A DNA stretch of 64,000 bases, from contig CAJXRF010000012.1 of assembly GCA_913058575.1 (NCBI GenBank), forward strand, positions 19,866 to 83,865, in the 5' to 3' direction. This stretch comes from an uncultured Bermanella sp. Lineage in GTDB: Bacteria > Pseudomonadota > Gammaproteobacteria > Pseudomonadales > Oceanobacteraceae. The notes beneath the pieces are model-generated. The model worked only from the letters and a program-made list of their open reading frames with translations, was not told the origin of the DNA and ran no database searches. Positions 56,666 to 64,000 of this stretch are shown piece after piece (position 1 is the stretch's first letter; the number at the start of each line of letters is the position of its first letter). A program made the translations under genes and the position numbers.

Positions 56666-57914
56666 TAACAAGATCACTCAAAAACTGGCTATTGCCACTT
56701 CTGCTTTATTGGCCCATGAAGCGCATAGCGAACAGAAAGGCAGCGGCGAACTTTATAATAAGTGGGAAGTGGATGTGGGCTACCTACATTACAACGAACC
56801 CAACTATATAAGCGTTGATACTTATATGGCCATGATCAGTGGTAACCTTAGCGATAAAGACAGTATCAAACTCGGTTTAGTTTTTGACACATTAAGCGGG
56901 GCCACACCTACTGGCGCCCTTCCCGGATCAGACTCCGTCACTGTGGGCGGTGCCTCTGGGGGAAGTATTTCAGCCTCCGAAAGTGCAGGTGGTACAGCGC
57001 CGTTTGATGATACACGCCTAGCCATAGACACCATTTGGGGCCATGAATGGGAGCGCCTCATACGAACAAAAGCTGGTGCCCATGTGTCTGTAGAAGGGGA
57101 TTATACTTCCGTAGGGGGCAGCCTAGCCCTAGAAATAGACTCTGAAGACCGAGCACTCACCTACACCATTGGTGGCAGCACCGCATCAGATAAAGTAAGT
57201 CGTAGCAGCGAGCAAACCCCAGTACCTCTCACCCAATCCAGTGTTGGCGCCATGAATGGCACGGGCCACAAAAACTCTTACGACTTACTTTTCGGCATTA
57301 GTCGCATCATCAATAAGCGCACTGTGGGCATGCTGAACTTCACCTACAGCCAATCTCTTGGTTATCACACAGATCCATATAAAGTCATTAGCGTGGCCGA
57401 TGAAAACGATATAGAGCTATTAAGCGGAGTCACATACGAACATAGGCCTGATAGCCGAGAACGCTTTATCTTATATAGTAAAATTAAGCACGAGCTACCC
57501 AAAACAGGACACCACCTAGGCCTCACCTATCGCTACCACACTGATAGCTGGGATTTAAATTCCCACACCCTAGAAGGCTCTTATGGATTTCCCGTTTTTG
57601 AAAATCACAAACTAGAGCCCTTTGCACGAATATACAGCCAACAAGCGGCTAACTTCTATACAAGAACTCTAGCTTATGACGGTGTTTCCAGCTACGAAGA
57701 AACAGCTGCTAACTTCCCAAGCCATGCCTCAGCAGATATTCGCTTAGCCGACATGTTAAGCGTCACCCTAGGTGCGAAACTTCAATATAAAACCAGCAAG
57801 AAAGGATCCATAGATTTTAGGCTGGCGTATTACTATCGAGAGTATCAAGATGCGGTCGTCAGTAATGACGATGCCATATTTGCAGTAATTGATTTCGGTA
57901 AGGGATTCGATTAA
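56652..57914 (+). CDS. DUF3570 family outer-membrane beta-barrel-like protein
   Basis: A 420-residue exported protein of unknown function. I place the start at GTG 56652, 8 nt after a perfect AGGAGG (56638-56643) that lies within the end of the DUF4266 gene; the two frames overlap by 14 bp, so translation is coupled. A GTG at 56643 is the alternative. A short signal peptide (LAIATSALLA) is followed by many alternating beta strands with aromatic girdles (NKWEVDVGYLHYNEP, GHHLGLTYRYHTDSW, FRLAYYYREYQ) and a Gly/Ser-rich stretch near residue 90-115, consistent with an outer-membrane barrel. DUF3570 is found with DUF4266 as here. Confidence 0.87.
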   Translation: MAVTNNKITQKLAIATSALLAHEAHSEQKGSGELYNKWEVDVGYLHYNEPNYISVDTYMAMISGNLSDKDSIKLGLVFDTLSGATPTGALPGSDSVTVGGASGGSISASESAGGTAPFDDTRLAIDTIWGHEWERLIRTKAGAHVSVEGDYTSVGGSLALEIDSEDRALTYTIGGSTASDKVSRSSEQTPVPLTQSSVGAMNGTGHKNSYDLLFGISRIINKRTVGMLNFTYSQSLGYHTDPYKVISVADENDIELLSGVTYEHRPDSRERFILYSKIKHELPKTGHHLGLTYRYHTDSWDLNSHTLEGSYGFPVFENHKLEPFARIYSQQAANFYTRTLAYDGVSSYEETAANFPSHASADIRLADMLSVTLGAKLQYKTSKKGSIDFRLAYYYREYQDAVVSNDDAIFAVIDFGKGFD

Positions 57915-57915
57915 T

Positions 57916-57962
57916 AAAAAAGGGGTAATTAGCAGCTTAAAACTGTTAATCACCCCTTTTTT
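57916..57962. terminator. Bidirectional terminator
   Basis: A long imperfect stem (GGGGT-AATTAGCAG with CTGTTAAT-CACCCC) flanked by A6 and T6 lies between the convergent DUF3570 and DUF1501 genes. Confidence 0.85.
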
Positions 57963-57971
57963 ATTGGCGGA

Positions 57972-59486
57972 TTAAAGCAGGTCTTCTAAGCGGACATCAC
58001 CCTCAGGGTTAATAATCGGTGTCGCCGTTAATATGGGTGAGTTCGTAGCCCCAAAATATCCGTAAATAGACGATGCGACACTCATGGGCTCCCATGTAGG
58101 CGAATCCGTATCGGGCACTGTATATTGATTGTTAGTTTTACTAGTGCCTTCACGGTGAGTCGTTCCCACCACACTTCCTAATGCCGCCGTCTCTTTGGTT
58201 GGACGCACACCCGCCCCACCAAAAGTATACAAATTCTGGTTATTGGCATGATCCCAACCACCTGAGCCATTTAAGTTAACCAGGCGCCCAAAGTCACCAA
58301 ACACATTAATAACGATGTTATCACTACGGGTACGGGTATTACCGGTAAGCGTCTGCGCAACACCCGCTGACGCCTTAATATGAGCCATGGCCACCTTAAC
58401 AGCCTCCATCAACTCATTCATTCTATCTGGATACTCGTCAACACCATTATTGTGATCATCCCAGCCGCCTAAACCTGGAGTACCTACTGCCATGTATAAG
58501 GTTTGAGGATTATGGATAGCCAACGTCACAGCTGAGCGTAATTGGCGTGCAAAACTGGTATTTGGATACTCCACCCCTTCTGGTAAATCAGCCTCAAGTA
58601 AACTTCCTAAATCAGCCATGCGCTGAGATAGCTCTTCACGCTTATCAAAGCCATCCCAAGCCTTAGAGTGCTGACTACGACTGGCGCTTATTTTCTGCAA
58701 GCGAGATTGTAATAAATTACTAATGGCTTCCTCAGAATCACCTACGGTGCTACCACTTCGCGTATATGGATTATTAAACTGATCATCCATGGTTAGGCCG
58801 CGCAAATACAAGGGCAGGTTATTTTCAGGATCCAAAGCGAAGGTTTGACTGTCCCCCTCAAACGACACAAACGGCAAGGTTAATTCAGATAGGCTACCCA
58901 AGGTTGTGCCATCCGCTAAAGGAGCACCCGTATAACTACTTTCATGCTGGGTCATCATTAGGGCTAAACGTGAGCCAATACCTGGTGAACCTTCAATATC
59001 CAAGGTTCCCTTATGAGACATGAAAATACTTTCACGGTGGGAGCGCGTTGGGCTTTTTTGTTTATAAAGCGTGCGGTAAATACTCATATCGCCCGCACTC
59101 AACATATCTTCCATATGCGTGCCGCCCGCGCGCTTCCATAAACCATTTGCGGTGATTTGACCGCCGTTATTTCTAAGGGCAGGATCATTGTCCTCGGCAG
59201 GCAATAAAATTCCTGAACCAAATGCACTATTGGCCGAATAATCATTCATGGAGTTCATGTTGATATCCAGCATATTACTGAGGTTACCGGCCAACTCAGA
59301 CGCACCACCATACATAAATATATTAATTACCTGTGGCATTAAAGCCGGGGTTTGCACGGTCACCGAGCTGTAGTTAGGGCTAGCCGCATAAGCGCGCTGC
59401 GCCAAAGCCCCCATACCAAACCCCACTGGAACTACTCGTGTTGCTGCCATGGCAGAGGCTAACTTTAAAAAATTACGTCTTTGCAT
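57972..59486 (-). CDS. DUF1501 domain protein, probably Tat-exported
   Basis: A 504-residue protein of the DUF1501 family (alkaline-phosphatase/sulfatase-like fold, function unknown). The N-terminus MQRRNFLKLASAMAATR has the Arg-Arg-x-Phe-Leu-Lys form of a Tat signal, which fits export of a folded, perhaps metal-containing protein. Family blocks include PQVINIFMYGGAS, VGTPGLGGWDDHNNG and VFGDFGRLVNLNGSGGWDH. A strong AAGGAGGT precedes the ATG. It is the second gene after the 582-residue lipoprotein gene (11-bp gap). DUF1501 proteins are commonly encoded next to DUF1800 proteins; the partner here is different or highly diverged. Confidence 0.88.
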   Translation of the reverse strand: MQRRNFLKLASAMAATRVVPVGFGMGALAQRAYAASPNYSSVTVQTPALMPQVINIFMYGGASELAGNLSNMLDINMNSMNDYSANSAFGSGILLPAEDNDPALRNNGGQITANGLWKRAGGTHMEDMLSAGDMSIYRTLYKQKSPTRSHRESIFMSHKGTLDIEGSPGIGSRLALMMTQHESSYTGAPLADGTTLGSLSELTLPFVSFEGDSQTFALDPENNLPLYLRGLTMDDQFNNPYTRSGSTVGDSEEAISNLLQSRLQKISASRSQHSKAWDGFDKREELSQRMADLGSLLEADLPEGVEYPNTSFARQLRSAVTLAIHNPQTLYMAVGTPGLGGWDDHNNGVDEYPDRMNELMEAVKVAMAHIKASAGVAQTLTGNTRTRSDNIVINVFGDFGRLVNLNGSGGWDHANNQNLYTFGGAGVRPTKETAALGSVVGTTHREGTSKTNNQYTVPDTDSPTWEPMSVASSIYGYFGATNSPILTATPIINPEGDVRLEDLL

Positions 59487-59497
59487 GATGTACCTCC

Positions 59498-61246
59498 TTA
59501 TTGGCCAACGGCGCGGTAGTAGTAGAATTCAGGTAAGCGAGAGATGTAGTCGAGCATTACTCTTGCGAAGTCATCGGTAAAGTATTCCCATTCTGCATCA
59601 CCATTGGTTTTCGTTAGCTGATAAACCCCTTCCTTATCCGTTACATAAGTACGACGTAAACCTTCTGCAAGCCATGCTTCCTGCTCTTCCGCATTTGCGC
59701 GGCGCCCTAATGCTGTCATAAATATTAGATCGATAAACTCAGGAGCAGTTAAACTCTCAAGCTCTGGCTTCAGGTTTTCAGTGCCAGCAACATAAAAGGC
59801 ACCATTATGAATAGCAAAAGGAGGCTCTCTAGCAACTTCTGCCTCGGTAAAGTCTTCGGCTTTAGGGTGACGCCGCCCATCATAAGCCAGATGATTTAGA
59901 AATATATATTCACGAATCCCCTTGTGATAGGTAGCAAAGCTTAATACATCCATAGGTAAAAATGGCGTACGGCCAATCTTATAATCCATGGCCGCCCATC
60001 CCATATTATGTACTGCAACAGGAAGGCTGTTATTGCTAGAGTCCCAAACTCGACGCAATACGGCCCTATCCAGTGGATAGCGATCTGCCCTAGGCGTGTA
60101 ATGCATTGAGTTTAAAAACCCAAAGGCATTTTCCTCAAAGGTCTTAGGACGCTGACTACTCAGCAAGTAGCTTTTTGAGAAAATCACCGACAAGAAAATA
60201 TCGTCAAACGTGCTAGGCGAACTGGACACTATGTTTTTAATGAGCGCCTGCTTAGTCTCCGAAGAAGATCCATCCAAGAAGTAATTCACGATAACTTCCG
60301 TCACTCGCGGTATTAATAACGCATGCCCTGCCACCACATCGTACAATTCATCACAGCTATTAATATACTGACCAAATACCTGAACCGTAGCACCTGCACC
60401 ATCTGGCCTTGTGGGGTCTGGCAACAATTGATAGCCGTCACTATTGTCGGTTAAATACCAGTTATTACAGGCAATGCCGCCGTTAATAGTGTTTTGCTGC
60501 TCCTCTGGGGTGTCGTTAAATATACCCAAATACAATTCAAACATCTCTAAAGCATGGTTTTCAGGGGAGCGCGATACACGCCAACGGCTTAAGTTATTCA
60601 ACCAACCCCGCACCACATCACGAATAGGCGTTGAGCTTTCTATGCTCAGCTTTAAGTAGCCTAAAACACGAGTAATATCTTGTGACTCTGTACTCTCCAT
60701 TTCACGAGCGGGGGAAAACATAATGGTGTTCGCTAAGAAATAACTCATCCAAGTAACAAATTGATCACGGCTAATGGGGTAGTTTTGCATGCGTGCCATG
60801 TAACGCTGATGAGGATGATCATCATCTAAACTGGTAAAACGGGCCGGAATGGATTCATCTATATCGGTAGATGGATTATCGCTGGTACCGAAGGTGTCAT
60901 TATAAGCAGCCGTCAATTGGTCCGAACTCATGGAGGTTTGCAGCTGAGTTTGAAGGTCGCTGATAAAATTGGTTTGGCTGATGACTGGGTTGTCTAGACC
61001 TTTGGTTAAATCAAAAAACTCATCAGCCGCTACGCCGCGATACATGCTAGATAAAGCCTTGTTAGCCACCATATATTGGTCAGTGGCTGCTAGGGCATTA
61101 AACTCTGATTGGCTTAAGGTATGGTCATAACTCAGGGCCTTACGGGAACCTTGGGAGCCGTCTTGATCTGGAGAAGCAGGCTTACAGCCCAGCAACGCAA
61201 AACCACAGACCACCAATAGAAATCCTTTAATATACACACCTGCCAC
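59498..61246 (-). CDS. Large lipoprotein encoded with DUF1501
   Basis: A 582-residue predicted lipoprotein: signal peptide with lipobox L-L-G-C (C21). The start is GTG 61246, four bases after GGAGGTG. The mature protein is soluble-looking, rich in aromatic residues, with LTAPEFIDLIFMTALGRRAN (around residue 515), a pattern seen in planctomycete-type and DUF4214-like sequences. I cannot name its family. Its place directly before a DUF1501 gene suggests it takes the role usually held by a DUF1800 protein, perhaps retaining or presenting the partner at the cell surface. Confidence 0.75.
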   Translation of the reverse strand: MAGVYIKGFLLVVCGFALLGCKPASPDQDGSQGSRKALSYDHTLSQSEFNALAATDQYMVANKALSSMYRGVAADEFFDLTKGLDNPVISQTNFISDLQTQLQTSMSSDQLTAAYNDTFGTSDNPSTDIDESIPARFTSLDDDHPHQRYMARMQNYPISRDQFVTWMSYFLANTIMFSPAREMESTESQDITRVLGYLKLSIESSTPIRDVVRGWLNNLSRWRVSRSPENHALEMFELYLGIFNDTPEEQQNTINGGIACNNWYLTDNSDGYQLLPDPTRPDGAGATVQVFGQYINSCDELYDVVAGHALLIPRVTEVIVNYFLDGSSSETKQALIKNIVSSSPSTFDDIFLSVIFSKSYLLSSQRPKTFEENAFGFLNSMHYTPRADRYPLDRAVLRRVWDSSNNSLPVAVHNMGWAAMDYKIGRTPFLPMDVLSFATYHKGIREYIFLNHLAYDGRRHPKAEDFTEAEVAREPPFAIHNGAFYVAGTENLKPELESLTAPEFIDLIFMTALGRRANAEEQEAWLAEGLRRTYVTDKEGVYQLTKTNGDAEWEYFTDDFARVMLDYISRLPEFYYYRAVGQ

Positions 61247-61637
61247 TCATCACCTCCATGCATGGTTAAATTTTTCGAAGACAACACCATACCTAGGTCA
61301 ATTTTGAGGCAATGAGGGTTTGGGGTCTGTGACAAGCACCACAGAGTTCTCATTATTTGAAATTCGGCTATTTTGCATGGCCAATAATTCACAATTACAC
61401 TAGGCGGGCCAGTGTTTTTATATTACTAGCCTATATGCGCCATTAATTACGATTTATTAGCCAATATAGAAAACGACGCAGCCCAAATGTTCTTTTAACA
61501 GAGCCATTTGCCCACATGAATGGCCGAAGTGGCACTATTTCTTCACCCATTGCCCAATAGTGGTATTTTTTTGTTCTATATCGTCGCCAAAGCATTTAAA
61601 CTGTGCGCGATTTTTACTCTCCAATGTCGAGCATGTT
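61247..61637. other. Divergent intergenic region before the EF-G gene
   Basis: 391 bp without a gene. An inverted repeat CACTATT (61533-61539)/AATAGTG (61556-61562) is followed by a T-rich run (TATTTTTTT), a terminator-like arrangement about 70 bp before the EF-G start; it could act as an attenuator. A possible promoter for the minus-strand lipoprotein gene starts at TTGACC near 61295, with a poor -10. Confidence 0.35.
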
Positions 61638-63734
61638 ATGACAGATTTATCTAAATATAGGAATATTGGTATTTTCGCCCACGTTGATGCGGGTAAAACT
61701 ACTACTACTGAACGTATCCTAAAACTTACCGGTAAAATCCATAAAACCGGTGAAGTACACGATGGCGAATCCACTACCGATTTCATGGAACAAGAAGCTG
61801 AGCGCGGTATTACCATCCAGTCAGCTGCGATCACTACCTTCTGGGATGATCATCGCATGAACATCATCGATACTCCTGGGCACGTTGACTTCACTGTTGA
61901 AGTATATCGTTCTCTTAAAGTACTAGATGGCGGCATCGGCGTTTTCTGTGGTTCTGGTGGTGTTGAGCCTCAGTCAGAAACAAACTGGCGTTATGCTGAT
62001 GAGTCGGGCGTTTCTCGTATCATCTTCGTAAACAAACTAGACCGTATGGGCGCTGACTTCCTTAAGGTTGTTGACCAGGTAGAAAACGTACTGGCCGCCA
62101 AGCCTTTGGTAATGGTATTGCCAATCGGTATAGAAGACGATTTCGTAGGCGTTGTTGATTTATTGACTCGCAAATCTTACGTTTGGGATGACACTGGTCT
62201 TCCTGAAAACTACGTAGTAGGCGACGTACCAGCTGATATGGTTGACGACGTTGAAATGTACCGTGAGCAGCTAATCGAAACAGCCGTTGAGCAAGATGAC
62301 GACCTTATGATGGCGTACATGGAAGGCGAAGAGCCTACCATGGAGCAAATTAAAGCTTGTATCCGTAAGGGTACTAACGAGCTAGCGTTCTTCCCAACGT
62401 ACTGTGGTTCTGCATTTAAAAACAAAGGCATCCAGTTAATTCTTGATGCGGTTGTAGATTACCTACCGTCTCCTACTGACGTAATCCCTCAGGATCTTAC
62501 TGATGAAGTGGGCGAGCCAACAGGCGAAAAAGCCATTGTTGCCGTTGACGAACCTTTCCGCGCTCTTGCCTTTAAGATCATGGATGACCGTTTTGGTGCG
62601 CTTACTTTCGTTCGTGTTTACTCTGGTACTCTTAAAAAGGGTGACACCATCCTTAACTCGTTCACTGGTAAAACAGAACGTGTAGGTCGTATGTGTGAAA
62701 TGGAAGCCGACGAGCGTAAAGAGTTAGATTCAGCTCAAGCCGGTGACATCATCGCGATCGTAGGTATGAAGAACGTACAAACAGGTCACACTCTTTGTGA
62801 TCCAAAACACGAATGTACACTTGAAGCCATGGTCTTCCCAGAGCCAGTAATCTCTATCTCTGTAACACCTAAAGATAAAGGCGGCGCTGAGAAAATGGGC
62901 ATCGCGATCGGTAAAATGGTTGCTGAAGATCCTACTTTCTTGGTTCACACTGACGAAGAAACCAGCCAAACGATTTTACGCGGCATGGGCGAGCTTCACC
63001 TAGACATCAAAGTAGATATTCTTAAGCGTACCTACGGTGTTGACCTTGAAGTAGGCGAGCCACAAGTGGCCTACCGTGAAACCATCACACAGCCAGTTGA
63101 AGACACCTACACTCACAAGAAACAGTCTGGTGGTTCTGGTCAGTTCGGTAAGATCGATTACCGCATCAAGCCTGGCGAACAGGGTTCTGGCTTCACCTTC
63201 ACATCAAGTGTAGTGGGCGGTAACGTTCCTAAAGAATTCTTCCCAGCGATTGAGAAGGGTTTCAACAGCATGATGGATAACGGTGTTCTTGCTGGCTTCC
63301 CAGTATTGGACGTTGAAATTGAAGTGTACGATGGTGGCTTCCACGCGGTTGACTCCTCTGCTATCGCATTTGAATTGGCAGCTCGTGGTGCATTCCGCCA
63401 GTCAATTCCAAAAGCCGGCGCACAGCTTCTTGAACCTATCATGAAAGTTGACGTGTTCACTCCAGATGATCACGTAGGTGATGTTATCGGTGACCTTAAC
63501 CGTCGTCGCGGCATGATCTCTGGTCAAGATGCAGCAGGTTCTGGTGTACGTATTAAAGCTGACGTACCTCTATCTGAAATGTTTGGTTACATTGGATCTC
63601 TACGTACTATGACTTCTGGTCGTGGTCAGTTCTCCATGGAATTCTCACATTACAACGCATGCCCTAATTCAGTTGCTGATAAAGTAATTGAAGAAGAAAA
63701 AGAGCGTCAAGCTGCTAAAGCAAAAGCTAAATAA
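61638..63734 (+). CDS. fusA2: Elongation factor G, second (EF-G II) type
   Basis: EF-G catalyses GTP-driven translocation and, with RRF, ribosome recycling. The 698-residue protein (ATG 61638; the longer TTG start at 61560 has no support) opens [20 protein letters not shown] with the G1 loop AHVDAGKT at 14-21, then RGIT, DTPGH and NKLD motifs. All five domains are complete and the end is a Lys/Ala tail. It reads like the Vibrio EF-G 2 and P. aeruginosa FusA2 type rather than the str-operon FusA1. It stands alone, far from rpsL-rpsG-tuf. Codon choice looks like that of highly expressed genes. Whether it translocates or specialises in recycling or stress cannot be told. Confidence 0.9.
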   Translation: MTDLSKYRNIGIFAHVDAGKTTTTERILKLTGKIHKTGEVHDGESTTDFMEQEAERGITIQSAAITTFWDDHRMNIIDTPGHVDFTVEVYRSLKVLDGGIGVFCGSGGVEPQSETNWRYADESGVSRIIFVNKLDRMGADFLKVVDQVENVLAAKPLVMVLPIGIEDDFVGVVDLLTRKSYVWDDTGLPENYVVGDVPADMVDDVEMYREQLIETAVEQDDDLMMAYMEGEEPTMEQIKACIRKGTNELAFFPTYCGSAFKNKGIQLILDAVVDYLPSPTDVIPQDLTDEVGEPTGEKAIVAVDEPFRALAFKIMDDRFGALTFVRVYSGTLKKGDTILNSFTGKTERVGRMCEMEADERKELDSAQAGDIIAIVGMKNVQTGHTLCDPKHECTLEAMVFPEPVISISVTPKDKGGAEKMGIAIGKMVAEDPTFLVHTDEETSQTILRGMGELHLDIKVDILKRTYGVDLEVGEPQVAYRETITQPVEDTYTHKKQSGGSGQFGKIDYRIKPGEQGSGFTFTSSVVGGNVPKEFFPAIEKGFNSMMDNGVLAGFPVLDVEIEVYDGGFHAVDSSAIAFELAARGAFRQSIPKAGAQLLEPIMKVDVFTPDDHVGDVIGDLNRRRGMISGQDAAGSGVRIKADVPLSEMFGYIGSLRTMTSGRGQFSMEFSHYNACPNSVADKVIEEEKERQAAKAKAK

Positions 63735-63752
63735 GCTTTTAAGTTAGCAAGT

Positions 63753-63783
63753 AAAAAGCCGACATTTATGTCGGCTTTTTTAT
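63753..63783 (+). terminator. Terminator after the EF-G gene
   Basis: A 12-bp stem AAAAGCCGACAT/ATGTCGGCTTTT (63754-63765 and 63768-63779) followed by T residues, 19 bp after the stop. Confidence 0.92.
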
Positions 63784-63943
63784 GCCTACAAAAAATACCT
63801 CATCAGCTTAATTAATGTAACTGACACCCTTGCCATCTAACCTCAAATACTGAAAAGTAGTTTAAGAAAAATTCCAAGCATTTTTTACTACCCATTAGAA
63901 TTAAAAGCCTGCCCTTCTAAAACACAGGTCAATCTCTGGGCAT
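63784..63943. other. Intergenic tail of the window
   Basis: AT-rich, no ORF or RNA gene seen between the two terminators. Confidence 0.4.
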
Positions 63944-63977
63944 AAAAAAAGGCCACCGAAGTGACCTTTCTTTTTTG
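63944..63977. terminator. Terminator near the right edge
   Basis: Stem AAAGGCCAC/GTGACCTTT (63948-63956 and 63961-63969, one mismatch, CGAA loop) with A7 before and CTTTTTT after. It probably ends a minus-strand gene beyond the window; it can also act on plus. Confidence 0.75.
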
Positions 63978-64000
63978 GCTATTGCCGAATATTAAATCGT

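Overview
This 64 kb window is chromosomal DNA of a gammaproteobacterium, most likely a marine, Oceanospirillales-like organism. I infer that from moderate GC, protein similarity to Pseudomonas/Vibrio-type homologues, the uvrA / YajR-type transporter / ssb neighbourhood, a Vibrio-type second EF-G, and the pcnB-folK-panBCD cluster. The species cannot be fixed from sequence reading alone. No phage, transposase, integrase, CRISPR array, tRNA or rRNA gene was found. The window is mostly conserved core genome with small accessory patches between the conserved blocks.

Layout, left to right. (1) 1-4.0 kb: 3' part of pcnB, then folK, panB, panC and, after a gap, panD (folate and pantothenate synthesis). 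(2) 4.2-11.1 kb: a chemoreceptor, then the methionine-salvage genes mtnA-mtnB-(pldA)-mtnD-mtnC with an outer-membrane phospholipase A gene inside the cluster, and an acetyl-CoA acetyltransferase. (3) 11.1-13.5 kb: an acidic orphan protein, a lipoprotein, a small intergenic repeat array and a 66-residue coiled-coil protein. (4) 13.8-19.1 kb: the conserved miaB-ybeZ-ybeY-corC-lnt block. (5) 19.1-22.1 kb, minus strand: a small orphan, a dihaem cytochrome c with a decayed second cytochrome tail beside it, and a chemoreceptor carrying a C-terminal PilZ (c-di-GMP) domain. (6) 22.2-26.5 kb: leuS, lptE, holA. (7) 26.6-31.2 kb: an orphan gene, a structured GGA-rich 3' region, a 115-bp tandem repeat, a TonB-dependent receptor and an RmlD-like reductase. 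(8) 31.3-42.3 kb: an RND efflux pair, ssb, a YajR-type MFS transporter, a VpsT/CsgD-like regulator, uvrA and two small DUF proteins. (9) 42.4-56.1 kb, minus strand: the fused S10-spc-alpha ribosomal protein cluster, from a consensus promoter before rpsJ to a terminator after rplQ. (10) 56.4-61.2 kb: a DUF4266 lipoprotein/DUF3570 pair facing a DUF1501/lipoprotein pair. (11) 61.6-63.7 kb: a stand-alone second elongation factor G.

The parts that go beyond routine annotation are: two likely c-di-GMP effectors (MCP-PilZ and a VpsT-like regulator with a W-F-S-R motif); the gapless 115-bp tandem repeat and the structured RNA-like segment at 27.3-27.6 kb; the DUF4266 gene whose glycine codons also form the Shine-Dalgarno sequence of the DUF3570 gene; pldA within the methionine salvage operon; and a very short leader on the S10 operon. 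None of these by itself proves a new system. The DUF4266/DUF3570 pair and the 27 kb repeat/RNA locus are the best places to look.
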